This document shows positions 6,714 to 14,476 of a stretch of DNA of 39,445 nt, piece by piece. The notes under the pieces are model-generated. The model did not search any database and was not told the origin of the DNA. It saw only the letters and a program-made list of their open reading frames with translations. Within the stretch, counting starts at the first letter, position 1; every line of letters starts with the position of its first letter. The DNA is from an uncultured Lentisphaerota bacterium. Lineage in GTDB: Bacteria > Verrucomicrobiota > Kiritimatiellia > RFP12 > UBA1067. The stretch spans positions 1 through 39,445 of the forward strand of contig ONTV01000031.1 of assembly GCA_900320855.1 (NCBI GenBank), written 5' to 3'. A program made the translations under genes and the position numbers.

Positions 6714-8021
6714 ATGTTTGAGGGAACGGTTTTCGGGCGGCTCGACCAGAAGCTGCAGCAGGCGATCTCGGAGGCGGGCTACGCGAAGCCGACGCCGATT
6801 CAGGCGCAGGCGATCCCGCATCTGCTGGACGGGCGCGACCTGATCGGCATCGCCCAGACGGGCACGGGGAAGACGGCGGCGTTCATGCTGCCGATCCTGA
6901 ACCACCTCGTCAAGGTGCGCCGTCCGCGCCACATCGGCCACCCGCGTGCCCTCATCCTCTCGCCGACGCGCGAGCTCGCCGCGCAGACGGCGGAGAACGT
7001 GCGGAAGTACGCCAAGCACGCGAGCCTGCCGTTCGCGTGCGTCTTCGGCGGCGTCTCGCAGTTCGGCCAGGTCAAGGACGTCAAGAAGGGCGCGGAGATC
7101 GTGATCGCCTGCCCCGGCCGGCTCATCGACCTCATGACGCAGGGCATCCTCTACCTCGACCAGGTGGAGTGCTTCGTCCTTGACGAGGCCGACCGCATGC
7201 TCGACATGGGCTTTCTGCCCGACATCAAGCGCATCATCTCGAAGCTCCCGAAGGCGCGCGAGTCGCTCTTCTTCTCCGCGACGATGTCGCCGGCGATCGC
7301 GAAGCTCGCGGGCGAGCTCGTGACGGATCCGGTGAAGGTCGAGATCTCGCCCGAGACGCCGACCGTCGAGAAGATCAACCAGAAGGTGATGTTCGTCGAG
7401 AAGTCGAACAAGGACTCGCTGCTCATCCACCTCCTGAAGACGCATCCGGAGTGGGCGAAGGTCATCGTCTTCACGAAGATGCGCCATGGGGCGGACCGCA
7501 TCGTCAAGAAGCTCCTGAAGGCGGAGATCCCCTGCGCGGCGATCCACTCCGACAAGACGCAGAACCAGCGCACGCGCGCGCTGGACGGCTTCCGCAAGGG
7601 GCAGGTGCGCGTCCTCGTCGCGACGGACATCGCAAGTCGCGGCATCGACGTGCCCGACGTCGCGTGCGTCATCAACATGGAGCTTCCGCTCGAGACGGAG
7701 AGCTACGTCCATCGCATCGGCCGCACGGCGCGCGCCGGCGAGTCGGGCGCGGCGATTTCGTTCGTGACGGTCGAGGAGCGCGGCCAGCTCAAGGCCGTCG
7801 AGCGCCTCATCAAGAAGACGATTCCCGTCGACCGCGACCATCCCTATCACTCGGACGTCGCCGACCGGAAGACGGGCCATCAGGGCGAGGGGCTTCCCCA
7901 GGCGCCGTGGGTGCATCCCGCGAACCGGAACCGCAACAACCGCAAGCGGCAGGGCCACACGGGCTACCAGGGCCGCCGCCAGCCCGACTTCGGCCAGAAG
8001 AGGCGTCCGCCGGACCGGTAG
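6714..8021 (+). CDS. DEAD-box ATP-dependent RNA helicase (RhlE-like)
   Basis: The 435-residue helicase has all standard motifs: the Q motif (YAKPTPIQAQAIP), AQTGTGKT (I), PTRELAAQ (Ia), DEADRMLDMGF (II), SAT (III), ATDIASRGIDVPDV (V) and HRIGRTARAG (VI). It ends in a short basic tail rich in Arg, Asn, Gln and Lys, typical of RhlE proteins that bind RNA non-specifically. Likely roles are ribosome assembly or mRNA turnover. It follows the hydrolase by 33 bp with a purine-rich Shine-Dalgarno (GGGAGAGAAAGAG). No separate promoter is seen, so it may be cotranscribed. It converges on the minus-strand kinase with only 9 bp between stops and no terminator. Confidence 0.9.
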   Translation: MFEGTVFGRLDQKLQQAISEAGYAKPTPIQAQAIPHLLDGRDLIGIAQTGTGKTAAFMLPILNHLVKVRRPRHIGHPRALILSPTRELAAQTAENVRKYAKHASLPFACVFGGVSQFGQVKDVKKGAEIVIACPGRLIDLMTQGILYLDQVECFVLDEADRMLDMGFLPDIKRIISKLPKARESLFFSATMSPAIAKLAGELVTDPVKVEISPETPTVEKINQKVMFVEKSNKDSLLIHLLKTHPEWAKVIVFTKMRHGADRIVKKLLKAEIPCAAIHSDKTQNQRTRALDGFRKGQVRVLVATDIASRGIDVPDVACVINMELPLETESYVHRIGRTARAGESGAAISFVTVEERGQLKAVERLIKKTIPVDRDHPYHSDVADRKTGHQGEGLPQAPWVHPANRNRNNRKRQGHTGYQGRRQPDFGQKRRPPDR

Positions 8022-8030
8022 TCCCGCCGC

Positions 8031-9068
8031 CTAGTTCGCGTAGTGGCGGACGAGGGTCTCGTAGTCGTCGGCCTGCGCTTCCATCGACTCGACCATCTTG
8101 AACTGCGTGCGGCAGCGCACGAGGTTGTGGTCGTCGTAGGCCGTGCGGAAGTAGGTGTCTCCCGCCAGGTAGTCGGTGAGGAAGCGGATGCCGATCGTGA
8201 GCGTGATGAGCCGCCCTGCAAACGCGAGGTTCGCCTTCTCGGCCTCGGTCAGGAACTTCGCGCCCGCGAGATAGCCCTTGACGAGGGCCTCGAAGTACTC
8301 CTTCTTGGAATAGACCTTCGAGAGGTCTTTCTCGTCTTCGGCGGCAGCGGCGGACGACGTGCGCACCATGTCGCCGAAGTCGTAGAGCGCCGAGCCGGGC
8401 ATCGTCGTGTCGAGGTCGATGACGACGCTCGTGCCGTCCGGCGCGAGCATGACGTTGTTGATCTTCGTGTCGTTGTGCGTGACACGTTCGGGGATCTCGC
8501 CGCTGCGCATCATCGTCACGATCTTCGCGGCCTCTTCGCGACGCCTGTCAATGAACGCGAGCTCGGCGGCGACCTTCGCCTTGCGGCCCTTCACGTCCGC
8601 TGCCGACGCCGCGTCCAGAAGGCGCAGGCGGTCGACCGTGTCATGGAACTTCGGGATGATCTCGCCGAGGCGCGGCGCGGGCAGGTCGGCGAGGTCGTTC
8701 TGGAACTTCGCGAACGCGCCCGCCGCGAGCTCGGCCTGCGCGGGGCTCGTGATGAGATCGACGGACGTGTAGCCCTCGAGGAACGCATAGACGCGCCAGG
8801 GGTTCTCGTAGGCGACCACGTCCAGCGACTTGATGCCCTTCGCCTGGAGGTGGCGCGTCACGCGCAGGATGTTGCTCTTCAGGAGGTCGGGCGGAAAGAT
8901 GTCCGTGTTGACGCGCTGGAGGATGAAGCGCGTGCCGCGCGCCGTCTCGACCTTGAACGTGTCGTTGATGTGCCCCGAGCCGTAGCGCGCGACGTCCGTG
9001 ACGCCGTCGATGCCCATCAGGGCGAGCGCGTCGTGAAGTTCTTCCTGCGAATAGGTGCGGTTTGACAT
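8031..9068 (-). CDS. nahK: N-acetylhexosamine 1-kinase-like phosphotransferase
   Basis: The 345-residue kinase has the aminoglycoside-phosphotransferase fold. It resembles bifidobacterial NahK, which phosphorylates GlcNAc/GalNAc at C1 for lacto-N-biose/mucin sugar salvage. Shared features are GSGHINDTF near the N-terminus, RFILQRVNTDIFP, the catalytic RVTHNDTKINNVM loop, the metal-binding VIDLDTTMPGSALYDFGD, EDEKDLSKV and, near the end, FLTDYLAGDTYF and HNLVRCRTQ. I chose the start at 9068 because AAGGAGG lies just upstream; reading further upstream would run through the promoter. This is the only minus-strand gene in the window, divergent from the antiporter. No LNB phosphorylase or galT/galE partner is nearby, so the pathway is inferred. 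Confidence 0.85.
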   Translation of the reverse strand: MSNRTYSQEELHDALALMGIDGVTDVARYGSGHINDTFKVETARGTRFILQRVNTDIFPPDLLKSNILRVTRHLQAKGIKSLDVVAYENPWRVYAFLEGYTSVDLITSPAQAELAAGAFAKFQNDLADLPAPRLGEIIPKFHDTVDRLRLLDAASAADVKGRKAKVAAELAFIDRRREEAAKIVTMMRSGEIPERVTHNDTKINNVMLAPDGTSVVIDLDTTMPGSALYDFGDMVRTSSAAAAEDEKDLSKVYSKKEYFEALVKGYLAGAKFLTEAEKANLAFAGRLITLTIGIRFLTDYLAGDTYFRTAYDDHNLVRCRTQFKMVESMEAQADDYETLVRHYAN

Positions 9069-9090
9069 GGAATCGTCCTCCTTTGTTTGT

Positions 9091-9115
9091 CGAATTTGAA
9101 TTATAGCAAAATTCG
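9091..9115. promoter_or_regulatory. Dyad over the kinase promoter, possible operator
   Basis: CGAATTT (9091-9097) and AAATTCG (9109-9115) form a perfect 7-bp inverted repeat with an 11-bp spacer. The centre coincides with the kinase -10 box (9100-9105, TATAAT on the minus strand, extended by TGC at 9106-9108). A bound repressor would occlude this promoter and the upstream part of the divergent one. Confidence 0.45.
9100..9108 (-). promoter_or_regulatory. Extended -10 promoter of the nahK-like gene
   Basis: On the minus strand this reads TGCTATAAT, about 31 nt before the start codon, with AAGGAGG in the leader. Its polymerase footprint overlaps that of the divergent antiporter promoter at 9129-9137. 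Confidence 0.7.
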
Positions 9116-9128
9116 CGGCGGCGATTTG

Positions 9129-9137
9129 TGGTATACT
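9129..9137 (+). promoter_or_regulatory. Extended -10 promoter of the antiporter gene, near-leaderless
   Basis: TGGTATACT ends 10 nt before ATG 9148. The two divergent -10 boxes are only 26 bp apart, so both promoters are unlikely to be occupied at once. Confidence 0.7.
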
Positions 9138-9147
9138 ATCCCGCAAT

Positions 9148-11457
9148 ATGAAAAACAAGAAAGTGTTTTTGGTGGCCGCCACAGTCCTGTGTGCGGCGGG
9201 TGTTTTTGCGGCGCATGAGGGCGGTCCCCCGCCCTATCCGAACTTTGGCCTGCCCCGCGTGGAAGAGATGATGTTCCTCGTCCTCCAGATCGGCGTCATC
9301 ATCTTTGCGGCGCGCGTGGGCGGCGCGATCGCGGCCTGCCTGAAGCTGCCGTCGATCCTCGGCGAACTCGCGGCCGGCATCGTGATCGGCCCGTGGGCCC
9401 TGGGCGGGCTTGGCTTTGGCGACGGCCTGTTTGCGGGCGGCCTCTTCCATGGCGCGGAGCTGCGCGCGATCGCGAAGGAGACGGGCCATGCGTTTGACGC
9501 GACGTCGCCCGCGCTCTACGGCATCGCGACGCTGGCCTCGGTCATCCTCCTCTTCCTGTCGGGCCTTGAGACGAACCTCAAGCTCTTTCTCCGCTACTCG
9601 TTCGTCGGCCTCATGGTCGGCCTCGGCGGCGTGATCGTCTCGTTCGTCTTCGGCGACCTCTGCGCGGTCTACCTGCTGCCGGAGTTCTTCGAGCACTTCG
9701 CGTACCTGAAGGGCCTGCCGCTCGCCGAGGCGATGACGAAGGAGGCGCCGCTCTACATGGGCATCATGGCCACGGCGACCTCGGTCGGCATCACGGCGCG
9801 CATCCTCTCCGAGAAGAAGCAGATGGATTCCGAGGAAGGCGTGACGATCATGGCGGGCGCCGTGATCGACGACGTCCTGGGCCTCATCGTGCTGGCGATC
9901 GGCAACGGCATCATCGTCGCGAACCACGCGGTGGCGAAGGCCGGCACGGCCGCTGGGGCGATGGACTGGGGCGCGATTGGCCTCGTCGCGCTCAAGGCGT
10001 TCGGCGTCTGGCTCGGCGCGACAGCGATCGGGCTTCTCGCGGCGCCCTGGATCGCGAAGTTCCTGAAGGCGGCGTTCAAGAACCCGGTCGTCATCGCGAC
10101 GATGGCGTTCGGCCTCGCGCTTGTCCTCGCCGGCTTCTTCGAGTTCATGGGGCTGGCGATGATCATCGGCGCGTACGTGATGGGCCTCGCGCTCTCGCGC
10201 ACGGACCTCAAGCACCCGATTCAGGAGATGCTCACGCCGGTCTACACGTTTCTCGTCCCGGTCTTCTTCTGCTCGATGGGCATGATGGTCGACGTCACGG
10301 CCCTCTGCTCGAAGCCCGTCCTCATCTTCGGCGGCATCTACACGGCGCTCTCCGTCGCGGCGAAGGTGATCGGCTGCATGGTGCCGTCGCTCTGCTGCGG
10401 CTTCAATCTCCTTGGCGGCCTTCGGATCGGCGCGGGCATGATGCCGCGCGGCGAAGTCGCGCTCATCATCGCGGGCCTCGGTCTTTCGAGCGGCTTCCTC
10501 ACGCAGGAGATCTTCGGCATCGGCATCCTGATGACGCTCGTCACGACGGTCGTCGCGCCGCCCGCGCTCGTCGGGCTCTTCGCGCCGAAGGCGAAGGGCG
10601 TGCGGCATCCGAAGCAGAGCCACGACAACTCGCGTCCCGTCGTCTTCGAGCTGCCGACGGCCGACATTGCCGCGCTCATGCTCGACAAGCTCGTCGCCGA
10701 GTTCCGCGACGAGGGCTTCTTCACGTCGCTCCTCTCGAAGGAGGACAGCATCTGGGAGATTGCGATGGACAACCTGGAGCTGTCCGTCCAGCGCGACAAG
10801 AACGTGATCACCGTCTCCTGCACACCCGCCGAGGAGGCGATCGTGATGACGGCGTGGATGGAGGTCGCCTCCGAGATGAACGACCTCGCCCGCCAGATCG
10901 CCAAGCCCATCCGCCGCGAAGACGTCAGCCGGATGCTGAAGGACGGCGACTCGACGGCGTCGGCGAACAAGCGCCACACGGGCGTCGGCCGCCATCTGAA
11001 GGACTTCGTGATGCTGCCGAAGTTCCGGGCCTCTTCGAAGAAGGAGGCGATCGAGAAGCTCATCGCCGAAATCGCGGCGGCGTGTCCGTCGCAGGTCAAG
11101 GACGTCGCCGCCGCGACGGCGGCCGTCCTGCGCCGCGAGGCCTCGATGCCGACTGGGCTTGACCACGGCATCGCCGTGCCGCACGGCCGCTGCGCGGAAG
11201 TGGACGGCATCGTCGGCGCGGTCGCGATCCTCGACAACGCGGGCACGGCGAACGGCTGCATCCCGGACTACGAGACGATCGACAACTCGCCGCTCGCGAT
11301 CATCGTTCTGACGATTGCGAACGACTCGACGCAGACGCCCTACCTGCAGCTGATGAGCTACATCTCGAAGGCGCTGCGCGGCGACTGCGGCTACGAGAAG
11401 CTTGCGCAGTGCACGACGGCGGACGAGATGCGCAAGTTCTTCCGCAGCGTGAAGTGA
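9148..11457 (+). CDS. CPA2-type cation:proton antiporter fused to a PTS EIIA domain
   Basis: The 769-residue membrane protein begins with a hydrophobic leader and has about a dozen transmembrane segments between residues 40 and 480. These contain antiporter motifs such as LPSILGELAAGIVIGPWAL, LFLSGLETNLKLF, TATSVGITARIL and GAVIDDVLGLIVLA with its paired acidic residues. A cytosolic linker follows, and from about residue 615 a PTS EIIA (fructose/mannitol or Ntr type) domain with the phospho-acceptor context GIAVPHGR, His679. Phosphorylation at that His could gate Na+ or K+/H+ exchange by carbon or nitrogen status; that is inference. No EI, HPr or EIIBC gene is in the window. mnmE begins in the last four bases. 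Confidence 0.85.
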   Translation: MKNKKVFLVAATVLCAAGVFAAHEGGPPPYPNFGLPRVEEMMFLVLQIGVIIFAARVGGAIAACLKLPSILGELAAGIVIGPWALGGLGFGDGLFAGGLFHGAELRAIAKETGHAFDATSPALYGIATLASVILLFLSGLETNLKLFLRYSFVGLMVGLGGVIVSFVFGDLCAVYLLPEFFEHFAYLKGLPLAEAMTKEAPLYMGIMATATSVGITARILSEKKQMDSEEGVTIMAGAVIDDVLGLIVLAIGNGIIVANHAVAKAGTAAGAMDWGAIGLVALKAFGVWLGATAIGLLAAPWIAKFLKAAFKNPVVIATMAFGLALVLAGFFEFMGLAMIIGAYVMGLALSRTDLKHPIQEMLTPVYTFLVPVFFCSMGMMVDVTALCSKPVLIFGGIYTALSVAAKVIGCMVPSLCCGFNLLGGLRIGAGMMPRGEVALIIAGLGLSSGFLTQEIFGIGILMTLVTTVVAPPALVGLFAPKAKGVRHPKQSHDNSRPVVFELPTADIAALMLDKLVAEFRDEGFFTSLLSKEDSIWEIAMDNLELSVQRDKNVITVSCTPAEEAIVMTAWMEVASEMNDLARQIAKPIRREDVSRMLKDGDSTASANKRHTGVGRHLKDFVMLPKFRASSKKEAIEKLIAEIAAACPSQVKDVAAATAAVLRREASMPTGLDHGIAVPHGRCAEVDGIVGAVAILDNAGTANGCIPDYETIDNSPLAIIVLTIANDSTQTPYLQLMSYISKALRGDCGYEKLAQCTTADEMRKFFRSVK

Positions 11458-12866
11458 CGCGCGCTTTGACGATAGCTGCCATTGCGACCGCCCCCGGCCC
11501 TGCCGGCGTGGCGGTCGTTCGCGTCTCCGGGCCGGAGGCGTTGGCCATCGCCGCGCGCCTGACCGGCACGCCCGTGACGCGGCGCGGCCTCTATTTTCGC
11601 AAGATCTACGCGGCGGCGGACAAAGGACCGCGGGCGTCCGACAGCGGCGCGGCGCGGGGCGGCGTGATTGATGAGGCGGTCGTGCTTGCGTTCCGGGCGC
11701 CGCAGTCCTATACGGGCGAGGACGTGGTCGAGTTCCAGTGCCACGGCGGCGCGGTCACGCCGCGTCGCATCCTGGAGGCCTGCCTGGCCGCCGGCGCGCG
11801 GCTGGCGCGACGCGGCGAGTTCACGGAGCGCGCGTTCCTGAACGGACGGCTCGACTACGATCAGGCCGAGAGCGTTCTCGACCTCATTCAGGCGAAGACG
11901 GCGCGGGCGGCGGATGCCGCGTTGGATGGCCTGGCCGGACGGCGCACACGGGCGAACCGCGCGCTCTACGACCAGGCGCTCGCGCTTTCGTCCGAGCTTG
12001 AGCATGCGCTCGACATTGACGAGGGCGAGCTGCCGGACTCGTTCTTCGCGGGCATTCGGTCGTCGCTGGCCGCGCTCGCCGCCGCGCTGGACGCGGCGGC
12101 CGTGCGCGTGCGCGAGGGACGGATCCTGCGCGACGGCGCGCGTGTCGTCCTGGCCGGGCCGCCGAACGCGGGCAAGAGTTCGCTCCTGAACGCCCTGTTG
12201 GGCGAGAGCCGCGCGATCGTGAGCGACGTGCCGGGCACGACGCGCGACGCGGTCGAGGCATGGCTCGACCTCGACGGTTGGCCCGTCCGGCTTGTGGACA
12301 CGGCGGGTTTGCGCGCGACGGGCGACGCCATCGAGGCCGAAGGCGTGGCGCGCGCGGAGAAGCTGATCGCCGACGCGGACGTGGTGGTGATGCTCGGAGG
12401 GGGAGAAGGAGTAAGGAGTAAGGAGAAAGGAGTAAGTAGTTCTCCTTGCTCCTTATTAATTTCCGTTCATGCCAAGTGCGACTTGGGGCGCGGCGACGGG
12501 CTGAACGTCTCGGCGAAGACGGGCGAGGGGCTGGTGGAACTCAAGCGGGCGATCGTCGCCGCGCTGGAGACGCGGGCGGCGTCCGCCGCCGCCGAGTCGT
12601 CGTCCGACACGCCCGACGACCGAACGCTTGCCGTCCTGTACGACGCGCGCGCGTGTCTTGCGCCGTTCCTCGACGGGCGGCCTGTCCTGTGCGACGCGCG
12701 CGCGCGCGTCGAGCCTCCTCTGTGCACGGGCGGCCCGGCCCTCGACCTCGTGCTCGCGGGGAACGCCGTGCGCGGCGTCGCCGAGCGGCTGGGCGAACTC
12801 GTCGGCGCGACGTATTCCGCCGACTTGCTCGACAACCTCTTCTCGCGCTTCTGCGTCGGCAAGTGA
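11454..12866 (+). CDS. mnmE: tRNA uridine-5-carboxymethylaminomethyl modification GTPase MnmE (TrmE)
   Basis: The 470-residue GTPase acts with MnmG to make cmnm5U34 in tRNA. It has the N-terminal formyl-THF-binding domain (TIAAIATAPGPAGVAVVRVSG, later QCHGGAVTPRRILE), helical domain, and a G domain with G1 GPPNAGKSSLLN, G3 DTAGLR and the terminal FCVGK Cys motif. GTG 11454 overlaps the antiporter TGA (GTGA) and gives the usual N-terminus; a start at 11409 would add residues the family lacks. The G4 motif, normally NKxD, reads AKCD. It follows directly after a repeat array encoding residues about 319-328. The protein is otherwise full length. Confidence 0.92.
   Translation: MTRALTIAAIATAPGPAGVAVVRVSGPEALAIAARLTGTPVTRRGLYFRKIYAAADKGPRASDSGAARGGVIDEAVVLAFRAPQSYTGEDVVEFQCHGGAVTPRRILEACLAAGARLARRGEFTERAFLNGRLDYDQAESVLDLIQAKTARAADAALDGLAGRRTRANRALYDQALALSSELEHALDIDEGELPDSFFAGIRSSLAALAAALDAAAVRVREGRILRDGARVVLAGPPNAGKSSLLNALLGESRAIVSDVPGTTRDAVEAWLDLDGWPVRLVDTAGLRATGDAIEAEGVARAEKLIADADVVVMLGGGEGVRSKEKGVSSSPCSLLISVHAKCDLGRGDGLNVSAKTGEGLVELKRAIVAALETRAASAAAESSSDTPDDRTLAVLYDARACLAPFLDGRPVLCDARARVEPPLCTGGPALDLVLAGNAVRGVAERLGELVGATYSADLLDNLFSRFCVGK
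12408..12454 (+). repeat. In-frame heptamer array (GGAGTAA family) with hairpin inside mnmE
   Basis: Four heptamers, GGAGTAA (12408), GGAGTAA (12415), GGAGAAA (12422), GGAGTAA (12429), are followed by an inverted echo. AAGGAGTAAG at 12427-12436 can pair with CTTGCTCCTT at 12445-12454. The low GC of this patch contrasts with the flanking mnmE sequence. The same unit recurs at 28474-28494. Confidence 0.88.
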
Positions 12867-12895
12867 CCGGCGCGCGTGGGCCGTTTCTTGTCTTC

Positions 12896-12918
12896 CATAC
12901 AATTATCGATATTGTATG
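12896..12918. promoter_or_regulatory. Palindrome overlapping the pdxS -35, possible operator
   Basis: CATACAAT and ATTGTATG are perfect 8-bp arms separated by TATCGAT. The right arm contains the -35 TTGTAT (12912-12917), so a dimeric regulator here would compete with polymerase. The cognate factor is unknown. Confidence 0.55.
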
Positions 12919-12940
12919 CAGAGCGGCCTTCTGCTAGAAT
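12912..12940 (+). promoter_or_regulatory. pdxST promoter
   Basis: TTGTAT (12912-12917), a 17-bp spacer, and TAGAAT (12935-12940) with the extension TGC at 12932-12934. The leader to ATG 12998 is about 50 nt and contains GGAAGGAG as Shine-Dalgarno. Confidence 0.7.
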
Positions 12941-12997
12941 ACGCGCCGTTGTCCGCCGAAGGGGCGGACGTGACGAAAGGAAGGAGCGACAGAAGAA

Positions 12998-13873
12998 ATG
13001 GCAGAAGACCGGCAGACCCTCAACCGTAACTTGGCGCAGATGCTCAAGGGCGGCGTGATCATGGACGTGACGACGCCCGAGCAGGCGAAGATCGCGCAGG
13101 ACGCGGGCGCGTGCGCCGTCATGGCGCTTGAGCGCATTCCCGCCGACATCCGCGCGGCCGGCGGCGTGAGCCGCATGAGCGATCCGGCGATGATTCGCGG
13201 CATCCAGGAGGCCGTCACGATTCCCGTCATGGCGAAGTGCCGCATCGGCCACGTCGCCGAGGCGCGCATTCTGGAGGCGATCGAGATCGACTACATCGAC
13301 GAGAGCGAAGTCCTCTCGCCGGCCGACGACCTCTACCACATCGACAAGGCGGCCTTCAAGGTGCCGTTCGTCTGCGGCGCGCGCGACCTCGGCGAGGCCC
13401 TCCGCCGCATTGGCGAGGGCGCGACGATGATCCGCACGAAGGGCGAGCCGGGCACGGGTGACGTCGTGCAGGCCGTCCGCCACATGCGCAAGATGCAGGC
13501 CGAGATCCGTCGGATCGCCGCGTTGCGCGAGGACGAGCTCAACGAGGCGGCGAAGGAGCTCGCCGCGCCGCTCGACCTCGTGCGCGAGGTGCATCGCCTC
13601 GGCAAGCTCCCCGTCGTCAACTTCGCGGCGGGCGGCGTCGCGACCCCGGCGGACGCCGCGCTCATGATGGAGCTGGGCGCCGAGGGCGTGTTCGTCGGCT
13701 CCGGCATCTTCAAGAGCGGCGACCCTGCGAAGCGCGCGGCGGCGATCGTCCAGGCCGTCACGAACTGGCAGGACGCCGCCTTGCTCGCGAAGCTGAGCGA
13801 GAACCTCGGCCCGGCGATGGTCGGCATCAACGCCGACGAGATCGAGACGATCATGGAAGAGCGGGGGAAGTGA
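12998..13873 (+). CDS. pdxS: Pyridoxal 5'-phosphate synthase subunit PdxS
   Basis: The 291-residue TIM-barrel synthase joins ribose 5-phosphate, glyceraldehyde 3-phosphate and ammonia into PLP in the DXP-independent route. The two catalytic lysines are in context: Lys80 (MAKCRIGH) and Lys148 ([10 protein letters not shown]). Conserved stretches [31 protein letters not shown] and [10 protein letters not shown] are present. It is full length with a strong Shine-Dalgarno (GGAAGGAG). The pdxT glutaminase starts one base after its stop, as expected for subunits of one complex. The palindrome upstream suggests regulated expression. Confidence 0.97.
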   Translation: MAEDRQTLNRNLAQMLKGGVIMDVTTPEQAKIAQDAGACAVMALERIPADIRAAGGVSRMSDPAMIRGIQEAVTIPVMAKCRIGHVAEARILEAIEIDYIDESEVLSPADDLYHIDKAAFKVPFVCGARDLGEALRRIGEGATMIRTKGEPGTGDVVQAVRHMRKMQAEIRRIAALREDELNEAAKELAAPLDLVREVHRLGKLPVVNFAAGGVATPADAALMMELGAEGVFVGSGIFKSGDPAKRAAAIVQAVTNWQDAALLAKLSENLGPAMVGINADEIETIMEERGK

Positions 13874-13874
13874 G

Positions 13875-14450
13875 ATGCGCGTCGGCGTTCTCGCGGTGCA
13901 GGGCGCGTTCGTCGAACACGAACGCGCCTTTGCGGACGTCGGGGCGGAGACGTTCGAGATTCGCCAGACGCGCGACCTCGCGCGTCCGTTCGATGCCCTC
14001 GTCCTCCCCGGCGGCGAATCGACGACGCAGGGCAAGCTCCTCAAGGACCTCGGGCTCTTCGCGCCGCTGAAGGCGCGGATCGAGGCGGGGCTGCCCGTCT
14101 TTGCGACGTGCGCGGGCCTTATCCTGCTCGCGGAACGGCTCATGGGCGACCCGACCGTCTGGTTCGGCGTCCTGCCCGTGACCGTGCAGCGCAATGCCTA
14201 CGGCCGCCAGCTCGGCAGCTTCGCGGCGATGCGCGCGGGCGGCGCGGGCGGTGGCGAAGGGTTGGACGACCGTGTGCCGATGGCCTTCATCCGCGCGCCG
14301 GCGATCGTCGACGTCGCCCCGGACGTCGAGATCCTGTCCCTGCACGGCGGGCGCCCGACGGCCGTCCGCTGGCGGAACGTCTGGGCCTTCGCCGGACACC
14401 CCGAGCTGACGGACGACCGTCAGGTCTTCGAGGCCTTCTGCCGGCGGTAG
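13875..14450 (+). CDS. pdxT: Pyridoxal 5'-phosphate synthase glutaminase subunit PdxT
   Basis: The 191-residue class I glutamine amidotransferase feeds ammonia to PdxS. The N-terminus MRVGVLAVQGAFVEH is typical, the nucleophile is Cys79 (FATCAGLILLA), PGGEST lies near residue 48, and the His-Glu pair lies in the late GHPELTDD motif. Length is normal. It starts with the TGAGATG junction after pdxS, indicating coupling. The rarA promoter begins directly after its stop. Confidence 0.96.
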   Translation: MRVGVLAVQGAFVEHERAFADVGAETFEIRQTRDLARPFDALVLPGGESTTQGKLLKDLGLFAPLKARIEAGLPVFATCAGLILLAERLMGDPTVWFGVLPVTVQRNAYGRQLGSFAAMRAGGAGGGEGLDDRVPMAFIRAPAIVDVAPDVEILSLHGGRPTAVRWRNVWAFAGHPELTDDRQVFEAFCRR

Positions 14451-14459
14451 CGGCAGTTG

Positions 14460-14468
14460 TGGTATAAT
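14460..14468 (+). promoter_or_regulatory. Extended -10 promoter of rarA, leaderless type
   Basis: TGGTATAAT ends 8 nt before ATG 14477. It begins ten bases after the pdxT stop; no Shine-Dalgarno fits. Confidence 0.72.
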
Positions 14469-14476
14469 ACGGTCCC

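Noticed and set aside
12941-12997. Riboswitch upstream of pdxS
   Set aside because: The leader is only about 50 nt and shows no conserved aptamer pattern; the palindrome over the -35 suggests DNA-level control instead.
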